This document shows, piece by piece, positions 45,054-53,553 of a stretch of DNA of 64,000 nucleotides (its first letter is position 1; each line of letters opens with the position of its first letter). The position numbers and the translations under genes are program-made. The DNA is taken from NCBI GenBank assembly GCA_019187105.1, contig JABAQM010000001.1:620001-684000 (forward strand). The letters run 5' to 3'. Below the pieces are notes generated by a model. That model was not told the origin of the DNA and did not search any database. It saw nothing but the letters and a program-made list of their open reading frames with translations. Source of the stretch: Fimbriimonadaceae bacterium. Lineage in GTDB: Bacteria; Armatimonadota; Fimbriimonadia; Fimbriimonadales; Fimbriimonadaceae.

Positions 45054-45791
45054 ATGCGCGTAAAGTGGGACCGGTCCAAGGGCGCACCCGAACCGATCCG
45101 AGCGCTTAACCGAATACCGGAACGAGAATCCCACGAACCGCTGGTCGACCTGCGTGAGGTCGCTCCCCAAATCATGCTCCCAAGGGAGACGACGATTCCA
45201 TTTGTTCGAAAAACCGTCGGCGAGATGGTGGTCAGAGCGGCCCTTCTCCTCCCCAAGGGCGTGCATCTCGCCGTAACCGATGCCTATCGCCCGGTGATCC
45301 GCCAGAAGCTGATCTACGATTGGCTCTCCGCCTGCGCCCTTGAAGTCTGGCCCAACATCACCCATGCCGTCTTGAGGCGAAAGGTCAATCGATGGGTTGC
45401 GCCATTTGACCAAAAGGCCCCGCCGGGACACAGCACCGGAGGAGCGATCGACGTTCTGCTCCAGGACGAAAGCGGCGAGCCGCTCGATGTGCACTCACCA
45501 TACGATCGCTTCAGTGCCGCGCCGACCTACACAATCGGGCTGAGCCCGGAAGCCGAAAGGAACCGCATGCTGCTGGTGGAAACGATGCTGGCGGCCGGCT
45601 TCTCCAATTGCCGTGACGAATGGTGGCACTACAGCTACGGCGACGCCGGCTGGGCGGTAAGAACCGGTGCGGCAGAATGCTTCTACGGAAGGATCGATTT
45701 GCCGGAAGAGCTTTACGCTCATATGCAGGAGGTGTGGCTGCGCAACCTCCACGAAAGACCCAACCCATTCAAGCCCCACCGAGCTAGCTAA
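45054..45791 (+). CDS. D-Ala-D-Ala dipeptidase (VanX/DdpX-like, M15D)
   Basis: 245 aa. Zinc-binding motif SxHxxGxAxD is GHSTGGAID (H126, D133) and the second set is EWWH (E189, H192); DAYRP (R79) binds the substrate carboxylate. It cleaves D-alanyl-D-alanine; non-resistance homologues recycle wall dipeptide or feed on it. No van ligase/dehydrogenase is adjacent, so resistance is not implied. It is followed 9 bases later by a GH4 gene. Confidence 0.9.
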   Translation: MRVKWDRSKGAPEPIRALNRIPERESHEPLVDLREVAPQIMLPRETTIPFVRKTVGEMVVRAALLLPKGVHLAVTDAYRPVIRQKLIYDWLSACALEVWPNITHAVLRRKVNRWVAPFDQKAPPGHSTGGAIDVLLQDESGEPLDVHSPYDRFSAAPTYTIGLSPEAERNRMLLVETMLAAGFSNCRDEWWHYSYGDAGWAVRTGAAECFYGRIDLPEELYAHMQEVWLRNLHERPNPFKPHRAS

Positions 45792-45800
45792 ACTGGAGGC

Positions 45801-47174
45801 ATGGCTGCTGCCACGCTCTCCTACCAAGCTGAAGGGCTCGCCGGCTCGATCGATCGACCCATCCACGTCACCATGATCGGTGCGGGGAGCTTCTTCACCG
45901 CATCGATCCTGAAAGACATCCTGCTGATCCCCGAAAATCTCGGCGGCCAACTTCGCCTGGTTGATATCGACGGGCGACGCCTCGAACTCTCCCGGCGACT
46001 GATTGAGCGGCTCCTGAACGAGCTGCCCGGTGGGGAGCGCTGGACCGTGAAGGCCTCGACCGACCGCGCCGAGCTCCTTCCCGGCACGGACTATATCGTC
46101 AATGCGATCGAGGTCAGCGGCTTGGAGTGCGTGCGGTACGACAACGACATTCCTCTTGAATTCGGGGTGAGCCAGAACATCGGCGACACCATCGGTCCGG
46201 GAGGGCTGATGAAGGCCCTTCGAACGGTTCCGGTTTGGTTGGAGATCCTGCGTGACGCCGAGCGGCTATGTCCCCAGGCCGTCGTGCTCAACTACACCAA
46301 CCCGATGAACATCATGTGCCTGGCCGGCCAGCGCGTGTCGTCGATGAAGGTGATTGGCCTTTGCCATTCGGTCCAAGGCACGTCGAGGATGCTCGCGAGA
46401 TTCGTCGACATCCCCTACGAGCAGATGCGATGGACCTGCGCGGGCATCAACCACCTGGCCTGGTTTGTCAAGCTCGAGGGCCCGGAGGGCGACCTCTATC
46501 CCCAGCTGATGGCGATGGCCCGGGACCGCACGTCGGAATTTGCCAAGGCCGAGCCGGTCCGCAGCGACATGATGCTTCACTTCGGCGCCTTCATTACCGA
46601 AAGCAGTGGCCACCTCAGCGAATACCTCCCCTACTATCGCAAGCGTCGGGATCTCTTGGAAACCTATACCGACACCGGCTACCGAGGACAGGAAAGCTTT
46701 TACGCCGACAACTGGCCGGGCTGGCGACAGGAGCAGGATGCGCGCCGCGAGCGCATCATTGCCGGCGAAGAGGCTATCGAACCCAAGCGCTCCCTCGAAT
46801 ATGGCGCGTGGATCATCGAGTCGATCGAGAAGCATGTGCCGATCGTCGTCCACGGCAACGTGTCGAACGAGGGCGGGCTGATCGATAACCTGCCGCACGA
46901 CGGCTGCGTGGAAGTGGCGTGCTTGATCGATCGCAACGGCATCCAACCCACCCGGTACGGCCGCCTGCCCAAGCCGATGGCCGCCATCTGCGACGGGAAC
47001 ATGCGGATGTTCGACCTCGCCGCCGACGCCTGCATCCAGCGGTCCTTCGAGCTGGCCCGGCAGGCGCTGCTGCTCGATCCGCTTACCGCGGCGTGCTGCT
47101 CGCCGGCCGAGATCTTCGCGATGGCGGATCGCCTGTTTGAGGCCGAGGCCTCGTACCTGCCTGGGTTTGCTTAG
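45801..47174 (+). CDS. GH4 family NAD-dependent glycosidase (alpha-galactosidase-like)
   Basis: 457 aa. A Rossmann NAD-binding start (HVTMIGAGSFFTASILKDIL), NYTNPMN metal-site region, the GH4 signature CHSVQ (188-192, as in MelA-type alpha-galactosidases) and GINHLAWF. GH4 enzymes need NAD+ and Mn2+ and cleave glycosides by an oxidation/elimination route. The CHSVQ form favours alpha-galactosidase or alpha-glucuronidase over phospho-glucosidase. Ribosome-binding site TGGAGG precedes ATG 45801. Confidence 0.92.
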   Translation: MAAATLSYQAEGLAGSIDRPIHVTMIGAGSFFTASILKDILLIPENLGGQLRLVDIDGRRLELSRRLIERLLNELPGGERWTVKASTDRAELLPGTDYIVNAIEVSGLECVRYDNDIPLEFGVSQNIGDTIGPGGLMKALRTVPVWLEILRDAERLCPQAVVLNYTNPMNIMCLAGQRVSSMKVIGLCHSVQGTSRMLARFVDIPYEQMRWTCAGINHLAWFVKLEGPEGDLYPQLMAMARDRTSEFAKAEPVRSDMMLHFGAFITESSGHLSEYLPYYRKRRDLLETYTDTGYRGQESFYADNWPGWRQEQDARRERIIAGEEAIEPKRSLEYGAWIIESIEKHVPIVVHGNVSNEGGLIDNLPHDGCVEVACLIDRNGIQPTRYGRLPKPMAAICDGNMRMFDLAADACIQRSFELARQALLLDPLTAACCSPAEIFAMADRLFEAEASYLPGFA

Positions 47175-47262
47175 GGCCACAAATCCCGGCCACGCGACGA
47201 CAAGACTAGGGGTCAAGTTTTCTGCACCTTCTGTCGTCCGGGTGCCGTCTTTCTTCTCTGCC

Positions 47263-47880
47263 ATGGATGTTTCCGCTATGTTAAGCCTCCTTCCGCAGCC
47301 CGACAACCCTCTGGGCTTTACCGATAAAGATCGACTCACACTGATGAACCAGTATGCGATTCTTGAGTTGCTTGTTCGCGCCCATCCAGGGATTGCTAGC
47401 TACGAAGGTTCGGCTCACAATGATCCCGCTTACTACATCAGGCTCCAGAGGTATGTGCGGTTCGGCTACGATTACCTTCTCAAAAATGAGATAGCGAACC
47501 AGGTTGCCCCACGAACATTGTCAACCCAGGACCAGATTGACGTCTGTGACACTTTGGAGATGTGGGAAATCATCCAGAGCTCTTACGACCAATTGGAGGA
47601 GAAGGAAGGCCTGAGTGAGCAGGACGTGACCTTCCCTGGTTGGGACAGCAATAGTGATGGCGGGGAGCTCAACTTTGTCCATCTCTATTGTAATGGAACC
47701 GGTGAGAGACGCCACTCTGCGATTAGACCTCGGCCAGATTACGACGCACACATGAAGTACTACTTGCGTTATCCCAGCATGCTGATTCGTTTCCGCGAAC
47801 TGGGTGCAAAGACTCACCTGGGAACCGTGAGCCGACTGACTGCTCAAGAAATAAAGTACATCCTCGCAGCCCCCTTCTAA
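47263..47880 (+). CDS. YfbU family protein
   Basis: 205 aa. From LTLMNQYAILELL on, the sequence follows the E. coli YfbU pattern: DTLEMWEIIQSSYDQLEE, VTFPGWDSN, YLRYPSMLIRFRELG and the C-terminal LTAQEIKYILAAPF. YfbU is a small, mostly helical cytosolic protein linked to stress or cell-death phenotypes in E. coli; function unclear. Start at 47263 (MDVSAML); 47278 is possible. Base composition is more AT-rich than the flanking GH4 and glnA genes, pointing to accessory origin. Confidence 0.8.
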   Translation: MDVSAMLSLLPQPDNPLGFTDKDRLTLMNQYAILELLVRAHPGIASYEGSAHNDPAYYIRLQRYVRFGYDYLLKNEIANQVAPRTLSTQDQIDVCDTLEMWEIIQSSYDQLEEKEGLSEQDVTFPGWDSNSDGGELNFVHLYCNGTGERRHSAIRPRPDYDAHMKYYLRYPSMLIRFRELGAKTHLGTVSRLTAQEIKYILAAPF

Positions 47881-47943
47881 GGGGGGTAGTTCTTGGCGAC
47901 GCATCGGGATGGCCACCTGACCGTGAACGAGGAGGACCAATAG

Positions 47944-48486
47944 CTAGCCCATTTGCGATCGAACGCTATGAAGGATCTGCTTTGCACGAGACGTACTGAG
48001 GTCCATGCCTGCCTTACCGTCCACGGTCAGAAAATAGCGACCCAACTGAATCATGGGCTCTAGCATCCGGCCAATAATGTCTAGTTCGTCCGCAGAAAAC
48101 ACGAAGCTGCTACGCTTCGCCAGGGCCACGAGACCGTGGCCCTTTGGCGCATTCTCTTTCGTATCCTCGGCAATGCGACCCTTAAGATAACACTCTAAAG
48201 CCATCGCGGCCAGCATCATCGCGGGCCTGATCTGCATGCGGTCGCGCAGCGCCGCCGTGAACGGTGCGGACTCCTCGGGCGCCAGTTCGGGCGATCCCCC
48301 AGCGGTGATTCGCCTGTTCTGTTTCCTCACAAGCTGTTTCATCCGTTCGCCTCCGCCGCGAGCGCGAGTCTCGACCAACGAAAAGGCATACTCCAAGTCG
48401 CTACCCATCCTATACCAAAGGTCGGCGCTATCGAGCGTGTAGCCAACTGCCTGAAAAGCTAGGCCCACATCCTTATACTTCGCCAT
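47944..48486 (-). CDS. HEPN-like domain protein
   Basis: 180 aa. The C-terminal half (AALRDRMQIRPAMMLAAMALECYLKGRIAED...GHGLVALAKRSSFVFSADELDIIGRMLEPMIQLGRY) resembles HEPN/AbiV-like helical proteins, which often act with nucleotidyltransferases or as RNases in mobile and defence loci. The RxxxxH RNase motif is not evident. It starts 3 bases after the stop codon of the upstream unknown gene, so the pair is an operon. No MNT partner is present. Confidence 0.6.
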   Translation of the reverse strand: MAKYKDVGLAFQAVGYTLDSADLWYRMGSDLEYAFSLVETRARGGGERMKQLVRKQNRRITAGGSPELAPEESAPFTAALRDRMQIRPAMMLAAMALECYLKGRIAEDTKENAPKGHGLVALAKRSSFVFSADELDIIGRMLEPMIQLGRYFLTVDGKAGMDLSTSRAKQILHSVRSQMG

Positions 48487-48489
48487 ACC

Positions 48490-49458
48490 CTACGGCCTCG
48501 TCACCTTCACCGCACGCGAGCCCTTCTCATTCCCCGTGGTCAGCTTCACGAAAACCTTATACCAAACGTGCGAGCCCGACGCCACGAGCCCGTCGTCCGA
48601 CAGAAACTCCAAGATTCCCGGAAGGTTGTTGCCGAGAACCACCGCCTCGTCGTCCTTCCACTTTGTCGAGCCGAGGCAGCCGCGCAGTTCGTACTCCTGC
48701 AGGTCGGGGTCGTCGCTCGTGGTGTAGTTGATCTTCGCCTTCTCCAGCACCGCATCCCACATCGCCGACACGTTGACGGCCTTCGGCGTATGGCCGGCGG
48801 GCGGCGTGAGCTTCGGCAGCGACTGCACCAGCGGATGGTTGGCCGGAAACGTCGCGAGCACGGCCTGCCGGTATTGCTTCAGCCGCTCATAGATCGGGGT
48901 CCAGGTGAAATCCCGCGCCTCCAGCGACTGCTGAAACGCCTGCTCGTTCGTGCCGACCGTCGTGAACGCGGTGTTCAACGTCGTCTGGTCGCCCGTGAAG
49001 AGCAGCACGCTGTACGAGCCCGACAGCGCGAGCGGCGGCGTGAACCCCGAGATCGGCGGCACGTTGACATTGATCGTCGTCCAGAGGTCCTTCATGTCCT
49101 GCATCAGCTCCCGCCACTTGCCGGGTCCATCGAGGAACTTCGGCGTCAGCGGGATCGAGCGGATGTAGCGCGTGCCGGGCAGAAAGCCGCGTACGGCCGG
49201 GCCGAACTGAAGCATGCGGGCGCGCACGTTCGCCCGCTTGATGTCGCGGTCGCCCCGCGCGGTCTGCAGCAGGTTGAGCTTGCCGGGCACGGCGTTCAGG
49301 GCGGCCTCCAGGGTCGCCCGGTCGGTGACCAGCGTCGCACGGACGTAGCCACCGAGCAGCGTCAGCTCGCTCGGGGCAAGGGCAGCGTTTACGTCCAGCC
49401 AATGCTGGAGAAATTCATCAATTACGACGAGCCATGATCCGATTCCTGTGACGGGCAT
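48490..49458 (-). CDS. Protein of unknown function, operon partner of HEPN-like gene
   Basis: 322 aa. MPVTGIGSWLVVIDEFLQHWLDVNAAL begins at 49458 after a good ribosome-binding site (GGAGG). The interior is helical (RATLEAALNAVPGKLNLLQTARGDRD...); the C-terminal 100 residues are beta-rich with VWYKVFVKLTTGNEKGSRAVKVTRP at the end, reminiscent of fibronectin type III edges. No family recognised. Directly upstream lies a 21-bp-period repeat on the same strand. Confidence 0.65.
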   Translation of the reverse strand: MPVTGIGSWLVVIDEFLQHWLDVNAALAPSELTLLGGYVRATLVTDRATLEAALNAVPGKLNLLQTARGDRDIKRANVRARMLQFGPAVRGFLPGTRYIRSIPLTPKFLDGPGKWRELMQDMKDLWTTINVNVPPISGFTPPLALSGSYSVLLFTGDQTTLNTAFTTVGTNEQAFQQSLEARDFTWTPIYERLKQYRQAVLATFPANHPLVQSLPKLTPPAGHTPKAVNVSAMWDAVLEKAKINYTTSDDPDLQEYELRGCLGSTKWKDDEAVVLGNNLPGILEFLSDDGLVASGSHVWYKVFVKLTTGNEKGSRAVKVTRP

Positions 49459-49522
49459 TTCAATATCCTCCGACCTACGGACGAAACGCCCGCGCAAAGA
49501 GGAGCGCCAAAGCGCAAGAAAT

Positions 49523-49753
49523 TGTTGCTGCACGCCTTTTTAACTCCGCCAGTGGCCTTACTGACGTGGCTAGGCGGGTTCTTGATGTCACTAGCTGCCA
49601 CCCTAATCCCGCCAAGGACATTCCTAATCTCAATAGTTGTGTCCCTAATGGCGCTTTCCGTGCCTATTACTTCGCTTGGGGACCTCCTAACGTGTCTTGT
49701 TGCGCTTCACACGCCGCTTGCCGAGGCCCTAACGTCACTCTTCGAGCCCCTAA
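49523..49753 (-). repeat. Degenerate 21-bp-period tandem repeat (11 units)
   Basis: On the minus strand, a motif close to RTTAGGNNN starts every 21 bases without exception at 49753, 49732, 49711, 49690, 49669, 49648, 49627, 49606, 49585, 49564 and 49543. The first 6-7 bases are conserved, the rest drift. Translated on the minus strand it gives heptads of the type (V/I)-R-x-x-x-x-x with one stop; on the plus strand Leu heptads. There is no spacer diversity, so it is not CRISPR. It fills most of the 394-base gap between two minus-strand genes. It may be decayed coding sequence or a DNA-binding array with two-turn spacing. Confidence 0.7.
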
Positions 49754-49851
49754 CTCGACGTTAGACGGTCCGGGAGTGAAGTAAGGCGCACTTGGAGTTA
49801 CGTGGCTCGCGCACAACTTGCCGAAGGTGGCGGTGTCAGCCGGCTGCGCCG

Positions 49852-50121
49852 CTACCGGGCATCCGGGTGAGCGGTGAGGCGTTTCATGTCGCTCGGCTTG
49901 GCCAATTGAAGCTGAAGGACTTCCTGCGTCAGCCGCATGCCTTCCCAGGTCAGTCGGGTTTCGATCATCACCATATCGCCCCGTCTCAGGGACTTGAGGC
50001 GATCGACCATGGCCTCCTCGGCGGCAAGGACGGTGAACTCCACGTCGTGCGGGTCGATCAGCTGGAGCACGGTGCCCGCCCGCCGAAGGTCGACCACCTG
50101 ATAAGGTCCCCTGAGTGCCAT
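49852..50121 (-). CDS. Small protein of unknown function
   Basis: 89 aa from ATG 50121. The stretch GTVLQLIDPHDVEFTVLAAEEAMVDRLKSLRRGDMVMIETRLTWEG alternates strands and short helix like a small OB or SH3-type barrel. No family recognised; cytosolic because no signal or membrane segment is seen. It lies downstream of another small minus-strand gene (50238-50453), with a 116-base gap. Confidence 0.5.
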   Translation of the reverse strand: MALRGPYQVVDLRRAGTVLQLIDPHDVEFTVLAAEEAMVDRLKSLRRGDMVMIETRLTWEGMRLTQEVLQLQLAKPSDMKRLTAHPDAR

Positions 50122-50237
50122 ATCCTCAGCGATGGATTGTACAGCGAGCGTACGCCGACCGGCGCAAGCTTGCCCTCTTCAGTCCTTGAAGCATTGGATT
50201 GCTCTCCGGCAAGCTCTGCACACGGGCCGCCCGTCGG

Positions 50238-50453
50238 CTATTTGAAGACGATGTGGGGGCGGTTCGACTCGTCGAAGTTCGCTTCGACGTAGGACTCAGC
50301 GAATTGGCGGGCCTCCTCCTGCGTTCGAAACGCGAACAACTCCACGTTGGCAGCGGCATCCGTTTTCACAACGGCCGGCACGCCAACCCTGACGATCCAG
50401 ATGTCGTCATGACCCTCAGGGGTTATGAGATGAATGCTGATTTCTAACAACAA
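50238..50453 (-). CDS. Small protein of unknown function (TTG start)
   Basis: 71 aa. TTG at 50453 has GGAGG at short spacing (4 bases), and no ATG occurs early, so a TTG start is likely. The sequence (DDIWIVRVGVPAVVKTDAAANVELFAFRTQEEARQFAESYVEANF) looks like a beta-beta-alpha unit of a small cytosolic protein. No family recognised. Confidence 0.5.
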   Translation of the reverse strand: MLLEISIHLITPEGHDDIWIVRVGVPAVVKTDAAANVELFAFRTQEEARQFAESYVEANFDESNRPHIVFK

Positions 50454-50626
50454 GCCTCCGGCTGTCCCCGGTTCGGTGGCTGTAGCTTATCTTAGAGGCT
50501 GGGACAAAGCGATAGGTGAACTATAAACATTCAGGTCACCGCCATATTGATTCTCTCTGCAGCGTGGCTCGCGTCAGTGTCGAGGGTCGGGCCGGGGCCG
50601 ATAAGGACCCATAATAACCCTGACTC

Positions 50627-51091
50627 ATGAGAGCCTTCGCCCTCGGGCTGTGTCTGCTGATTGCCGGCTGCGGCGGGACCGGAATCAATTTCCTCGACGA
50701 CTTCGACGGGGTGGTGATCGAGCCGATTGGCAAGTCCTTCTCCTCGCTGGGTGACCGCGTCAAGTTCGAGGTCCCCGCCAATGCCTTTGCGCAGACCGTG
50801 ACGATGACGATTGCGGAGGCGTTGGGGCTGCCGACCCTGCCCTTCATCCTCCTCGCCACCGCCTTCGACGTGAGGGTCACCGGCGGGGTGGCGCAAAAGG
50901 ACATCGGCATCACCGTTGCGTTCAACCCTGCGGATCTTGGCAACATCGCCGAGAGCACGCTCACGATCTTTCGGATCGTCAACGGCGACGCCCAAGCGAT
51001 TTCCAATCCCGTCGTGGACGAAGCCGCCAACACCGTCACCGTGCAGGTGGGCGACCCTAACGGGACCTTCGTCGTCGGCCATCAACCGTAA
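50627..51091 (+). CDS. Lipoprotein of unknown function
   Basis: 154 aa. The lipobox LIAGC (Cys15) follows a short hydrophobic stretch. The mature part is beta-rich (VKFEVPANAFAQTVTMTIAEAL...STLTIFRIVNGDAQAI...NTVTVQVGDPNGTFVVGH), like the ZU5/autoproteolytic-type beta domains seen in secreted proteins. Predicted outer- or inner-membrane anchored. No partner nearby. Confidence 0.65.
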   Translation: MRAFALGLCLLIAGCGGTGINFLDDFDGVVIEPIGKSFSSLGDRVKFEVPANAFAQTVTMTIAEALGLPTLPFILLATAFDVRVTGGVAQKDIGITVAFNPADLGNIAESTLTIFRIVNGDAQAISNPVVDEAANTVTVQVGDPNGTFVVGHQP

Positions 51092-51229
51092 ATCCGAGCG
51101 GCGAACGGCCCCGCGCATTCGTCATAATTCCGTAGTCGGACGCAATGGAGCGGATCGAAACAGCGATGACGCCGATCGCGCCTTGGTGCGAGGGGCGTCT
51201 TTCTCTTTTTCCAGGGAACCAGGGAGGAT

Positions 51230-52639
51230 ATGACACCAAAAGAAGCCATTAACTTTGTTCACGAGAACGAAGTTCAAATCATCGACATCCGTTTTACCGA
51301 CCTGTTTGGAATGTGGCACCACTTCAGCATTCCGGCGACAGACTTCAGCGAGGCGCTTTTCGAAGACGGTATCGGCTTCGATGGTTCCAGCATCCGCGGC
51401 TTCCAGGCCATCAACGAGTCGGACATGCTGCTGATTCCCGATCCAGACACGATCTTCCTGGATCCCTTCAGCGAATACTGCCAGGCCGCGATCATCTGCG
51501 ACATCGAGGACCCGATCACTCGCGAACGGTACAGCCGCGATCCTCGGCAGGTGATCCACAAGTGCGAGCAGTACGTCAAGTCGACGGGAATCGGCGACAC
51601 CGTTTTCGTCGGACCCGAAGCCGAGTTCTTCCTCCTCGACAAGCTCCGCTATGAGAATTCGCCGCAAGGCGCCTTCTACGAGATCGACAGCGAAGAAGCC
51701 CACTGGAACTCCGGTGCGGAATGGTCCACCGGCTACACCCACCGCCAGAAGGGAGGGTACTTCCCTTGCTCACCGGCCGACCGGCTCCAGGACATCCGGA
51801 GCGAGATGCTGATGAAGCTCATGGAGATGGGAGTCCACATCGAGGTCCACCATCACGAAGTGGGAAGCGCGGGCCAATGCGAGATCGACATGCGTTTCGA
51901 CACCCTCAAGGTGATGGCGGACAAGCTCCAGAAATACAAGTACGTGGTTCGGAACGTCGCCGCCGCTCACGGAATGGCCGCGACCTTCATGCCCAAGCCA
52001 TTGTTCGGCGACAACGGCAGCGGCATGCACGTCCACTGGTCAATCTGGAAGAACGGGGAGACCCTGATGTACGATGAAGCCGGTTATGCGGGCCTGAGCG
52101 ACCTTTCTCGATGGGCCATCGGGGGCATCCTGCGCCACGCTTCAGCCCTGCTCGCCTTCTGCGCGCCCTCCACGAACAGCTATCGGCGCCTGGTTCCGGG
52201 TTACGAGGCTCCGATCAATCTGATCTATTCGGCGCGCAACCGGTCGGCTTGCGTGCGCATTCCGATGTTTAACAAGTCGCCAAAGGCGAAGCGGATCGAG
52301 TTCCGGGCGCCAGACCCAAGCGCGAACGGCTATCTCGCATTTTCGGCGATTACGATGGCCGCTCTCGACGGCATTCAGAACCGGATAGAGCCTCCAAAGC
52401 CGATCGACAAGGACCTTTACGAACTTCCGCCCCTGGAGAAGGCGGATATCGCGCAGACTCCCGGATCGCTTCGAGAGGTTCTGGTCGCGCTGAAGAACGA
52501 CCACGAGTTCCTGCTGCGAGGCGACGTGTTTACCAAAGACCTATTGGACACCTACATCGCTTACAAGATGGAGCATGAGGTTGAAGCGATCGACCTTCGT
52601 CCGCATCCCTACGAGTTCTACCTTTACTCGGACGTCTAA
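51230..52639 (+). CDS. glnA: Glutamine synthetase type I
   Basis: 469-aa GSI enzyme making glutamine from glutamate and ammonia with ATP. Catalytic blocks: FDGSSIRGF, GPEAEFF, GSAGQCEIDMRFD, NGSGMHVHWS, and the latch loop APTNSYRRLVPGYEAP-like segment (SYRRLVPGYEAP). The adenylylation Tyr is present at residue 397 in DKDLYELP, so GSI-beta type control by GlnE is possible. GGGAGGAT precedes ATG 51230. It overlaps the convergent nitrilase-family gene by 4 bases. Confidence 0.97.
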   Translation: MTPKEAINFVHENEVQIIDIRFTDLFGMWHHFSIPATDFSEALFEDGIGFDGSSIRGFQAINESDMLLIPDPDTIFLDPFSEYCQAAIICDIEDPITRERYSRDPRQVIHKCEQYVKSTGIGDTVFVGPEAEFFLLDKLRYENSPQGAFYEIDSEEAHWNSGAEWSTGYTHRQKGGYFPCSPADRLQDIRSEMLMKLMEMGVHIEVHHHEVGSAGQCEIDMRFDTLKVMADKLQKYKYVVRNVAAAHGMAATFMPKPLFGDNGSGMHVHWSIWKNGETLMYDEAGYAGLSDLSRWAIGGILRHASALLAFCAPSTNSYRRLVPGYEAPINLIYSARNRSACVRIPMFNKSPKAKRIEFRAPDPSANGYLAFSAITMAALDGIQNRIEPPKPIDKDLYELPPLEKADIAQTPGSLREVLVALKNDHEFLLRGDVFTKDLLDTYIAYKMEHEVEAIDLRPHPYEFYLYSDV

Positions 52640-53469
52640 TCGACAAGCGGCCGATAGACCGCTGGGTTCCGGGCAGCGAACGAGTTCGTCTCGTAGATGC
52701 CCGGAATCATTACATTTTGCTTGTTCCTCGGCCAGGCAAGATCCAGATTCCCATAGATCATGCCTTCACCGTCAGCCTGGTAGGCCAGCACCTCACCGGC
52801 CGGGTCGACGATCTGGCTGCCGCCAATGAACTGGAATCCGTTCTCTGTCCCTGCACGGTTGCATGCGGCCAAATAGACCTTGTTCTCTATCGCCCTGGCC
52901 CTGGCCAGTAGGTCCCGGTTGGCTTGGGCTCCGTCGGGCCAATTGGTTGGCAGCGCAATGAGGTCCGCACCTTTTAGCGCAAGGACCCGCGCGGCTTCGG
53001 GGAACCTCAGATCGAAGCAGATGATCACCCCCAGCCTGAGCGTATCGCCATCCCGGGTGGGAAGCTCGAATATAGGTAGGGTGTCGCCGGGAGTGGCAAA
53101 GCGGTCGAAGCCAAGTAAAGGGAGATGGGTCTTGGAGTACATCCCCGGCTGGCTCCCTGGTATGACAATCATCGCGCGGTTGTAGATTCCGGTGTCTTCG
53201 AAAGCGGTGTAACCGACCACGGCAGCACACCGGTGAAGATCGACGGCTTCCTGGATGATCGCGGTTGGAGTGCGCAAGTCCTCTTCGCCAAGCGCGAGCT
53301 CGCCCGCCACTTCTGCCGAATCAGCACAGTAGCCGCTGAGGAACGCCTCGGGGAAAATCAGCAGTTCGCATCCGGTTTCCGCGGCTTCGCCAATCGCTCT
53401 TGCCGCTCGCTCGGCATTCTCGCACGGCGCCATCCAGTGAACATCGAGCTGGGCGCAACCGATTCTCAC
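52636..53469 (-). CDS. Carbon-nitrogen hydrolase (nitrilase superfamily)
   Basis: 277 aa. Catalytic triad Glu41 (FPEAFLSG), Lys113 (YSKTHL) and Cys151 (IICFDLRFPE) is intact. The fold and length match amidases of the nitrilase superfamily, such as omega-amidase or aliphatic amidase types; specificity is not clear. Next to glnA it may feed nitrogen metabolism by releasing ammonia from amides (inference). It overlaps glnA by 4 bases, tail to tail. Confidence 0.9.
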   Translation of the reverse strand: MRIGCAQLDVHWMAPCENAERAARAIGEAAETGCELLIFPEAFLSGYCADSAEVAGELALGEEDLRTPTAIIQEAVDLHRCAAVVGYTAFEDTGIYNRAMIVIPGSQPGMYSKTHLPLLGFDRFATPGDTLPIFELPTRDGDTLRLGVIICFDLRFPEAARVLALKGADLIALPTNWPDGAQANRDLLARARAIENKVYLAACNRAGTENGFQFIGGSQIVDPAGEVLAYQADGEGMIYGNLDLAWPRNKQNVMIPGIYETNSFAARNPAVYRPLVD

Positions 53470-53553
53470 AGGGGAAGGCTACCATCGGCGGAAACCTGAA
53501 GTCCCCCTTCACGAGTAATGAGAATGACGACTCACCAGGAGGTTAACAGGGAA

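Noticed and set aside
45054-45791. Vancomycin resistance locus
   Set aside because: Only a VanX-like dipeptidase is present; VanA/VanH/VanS/VanR-type partners are absent.
48568-49437. 289-residue Arg/His-rich plus-strand frame
   Set aside because: Antisense shadow of the unknown gene 48490-49458, which has a good ribosome-binding site.
49523-49753. CRISPR array
   Set aside because: Units are contiguous, with a 6-7 base conserved core and no unique spacers between identical repeats; no cas genes nearby.
49522-49764. 80-residue plus-strand frame with Leu heptads
   Set aside because: It is a by-product of the 21-bp periodic repeat, starts with TTG without a ribosome-binding site and shows no family features.
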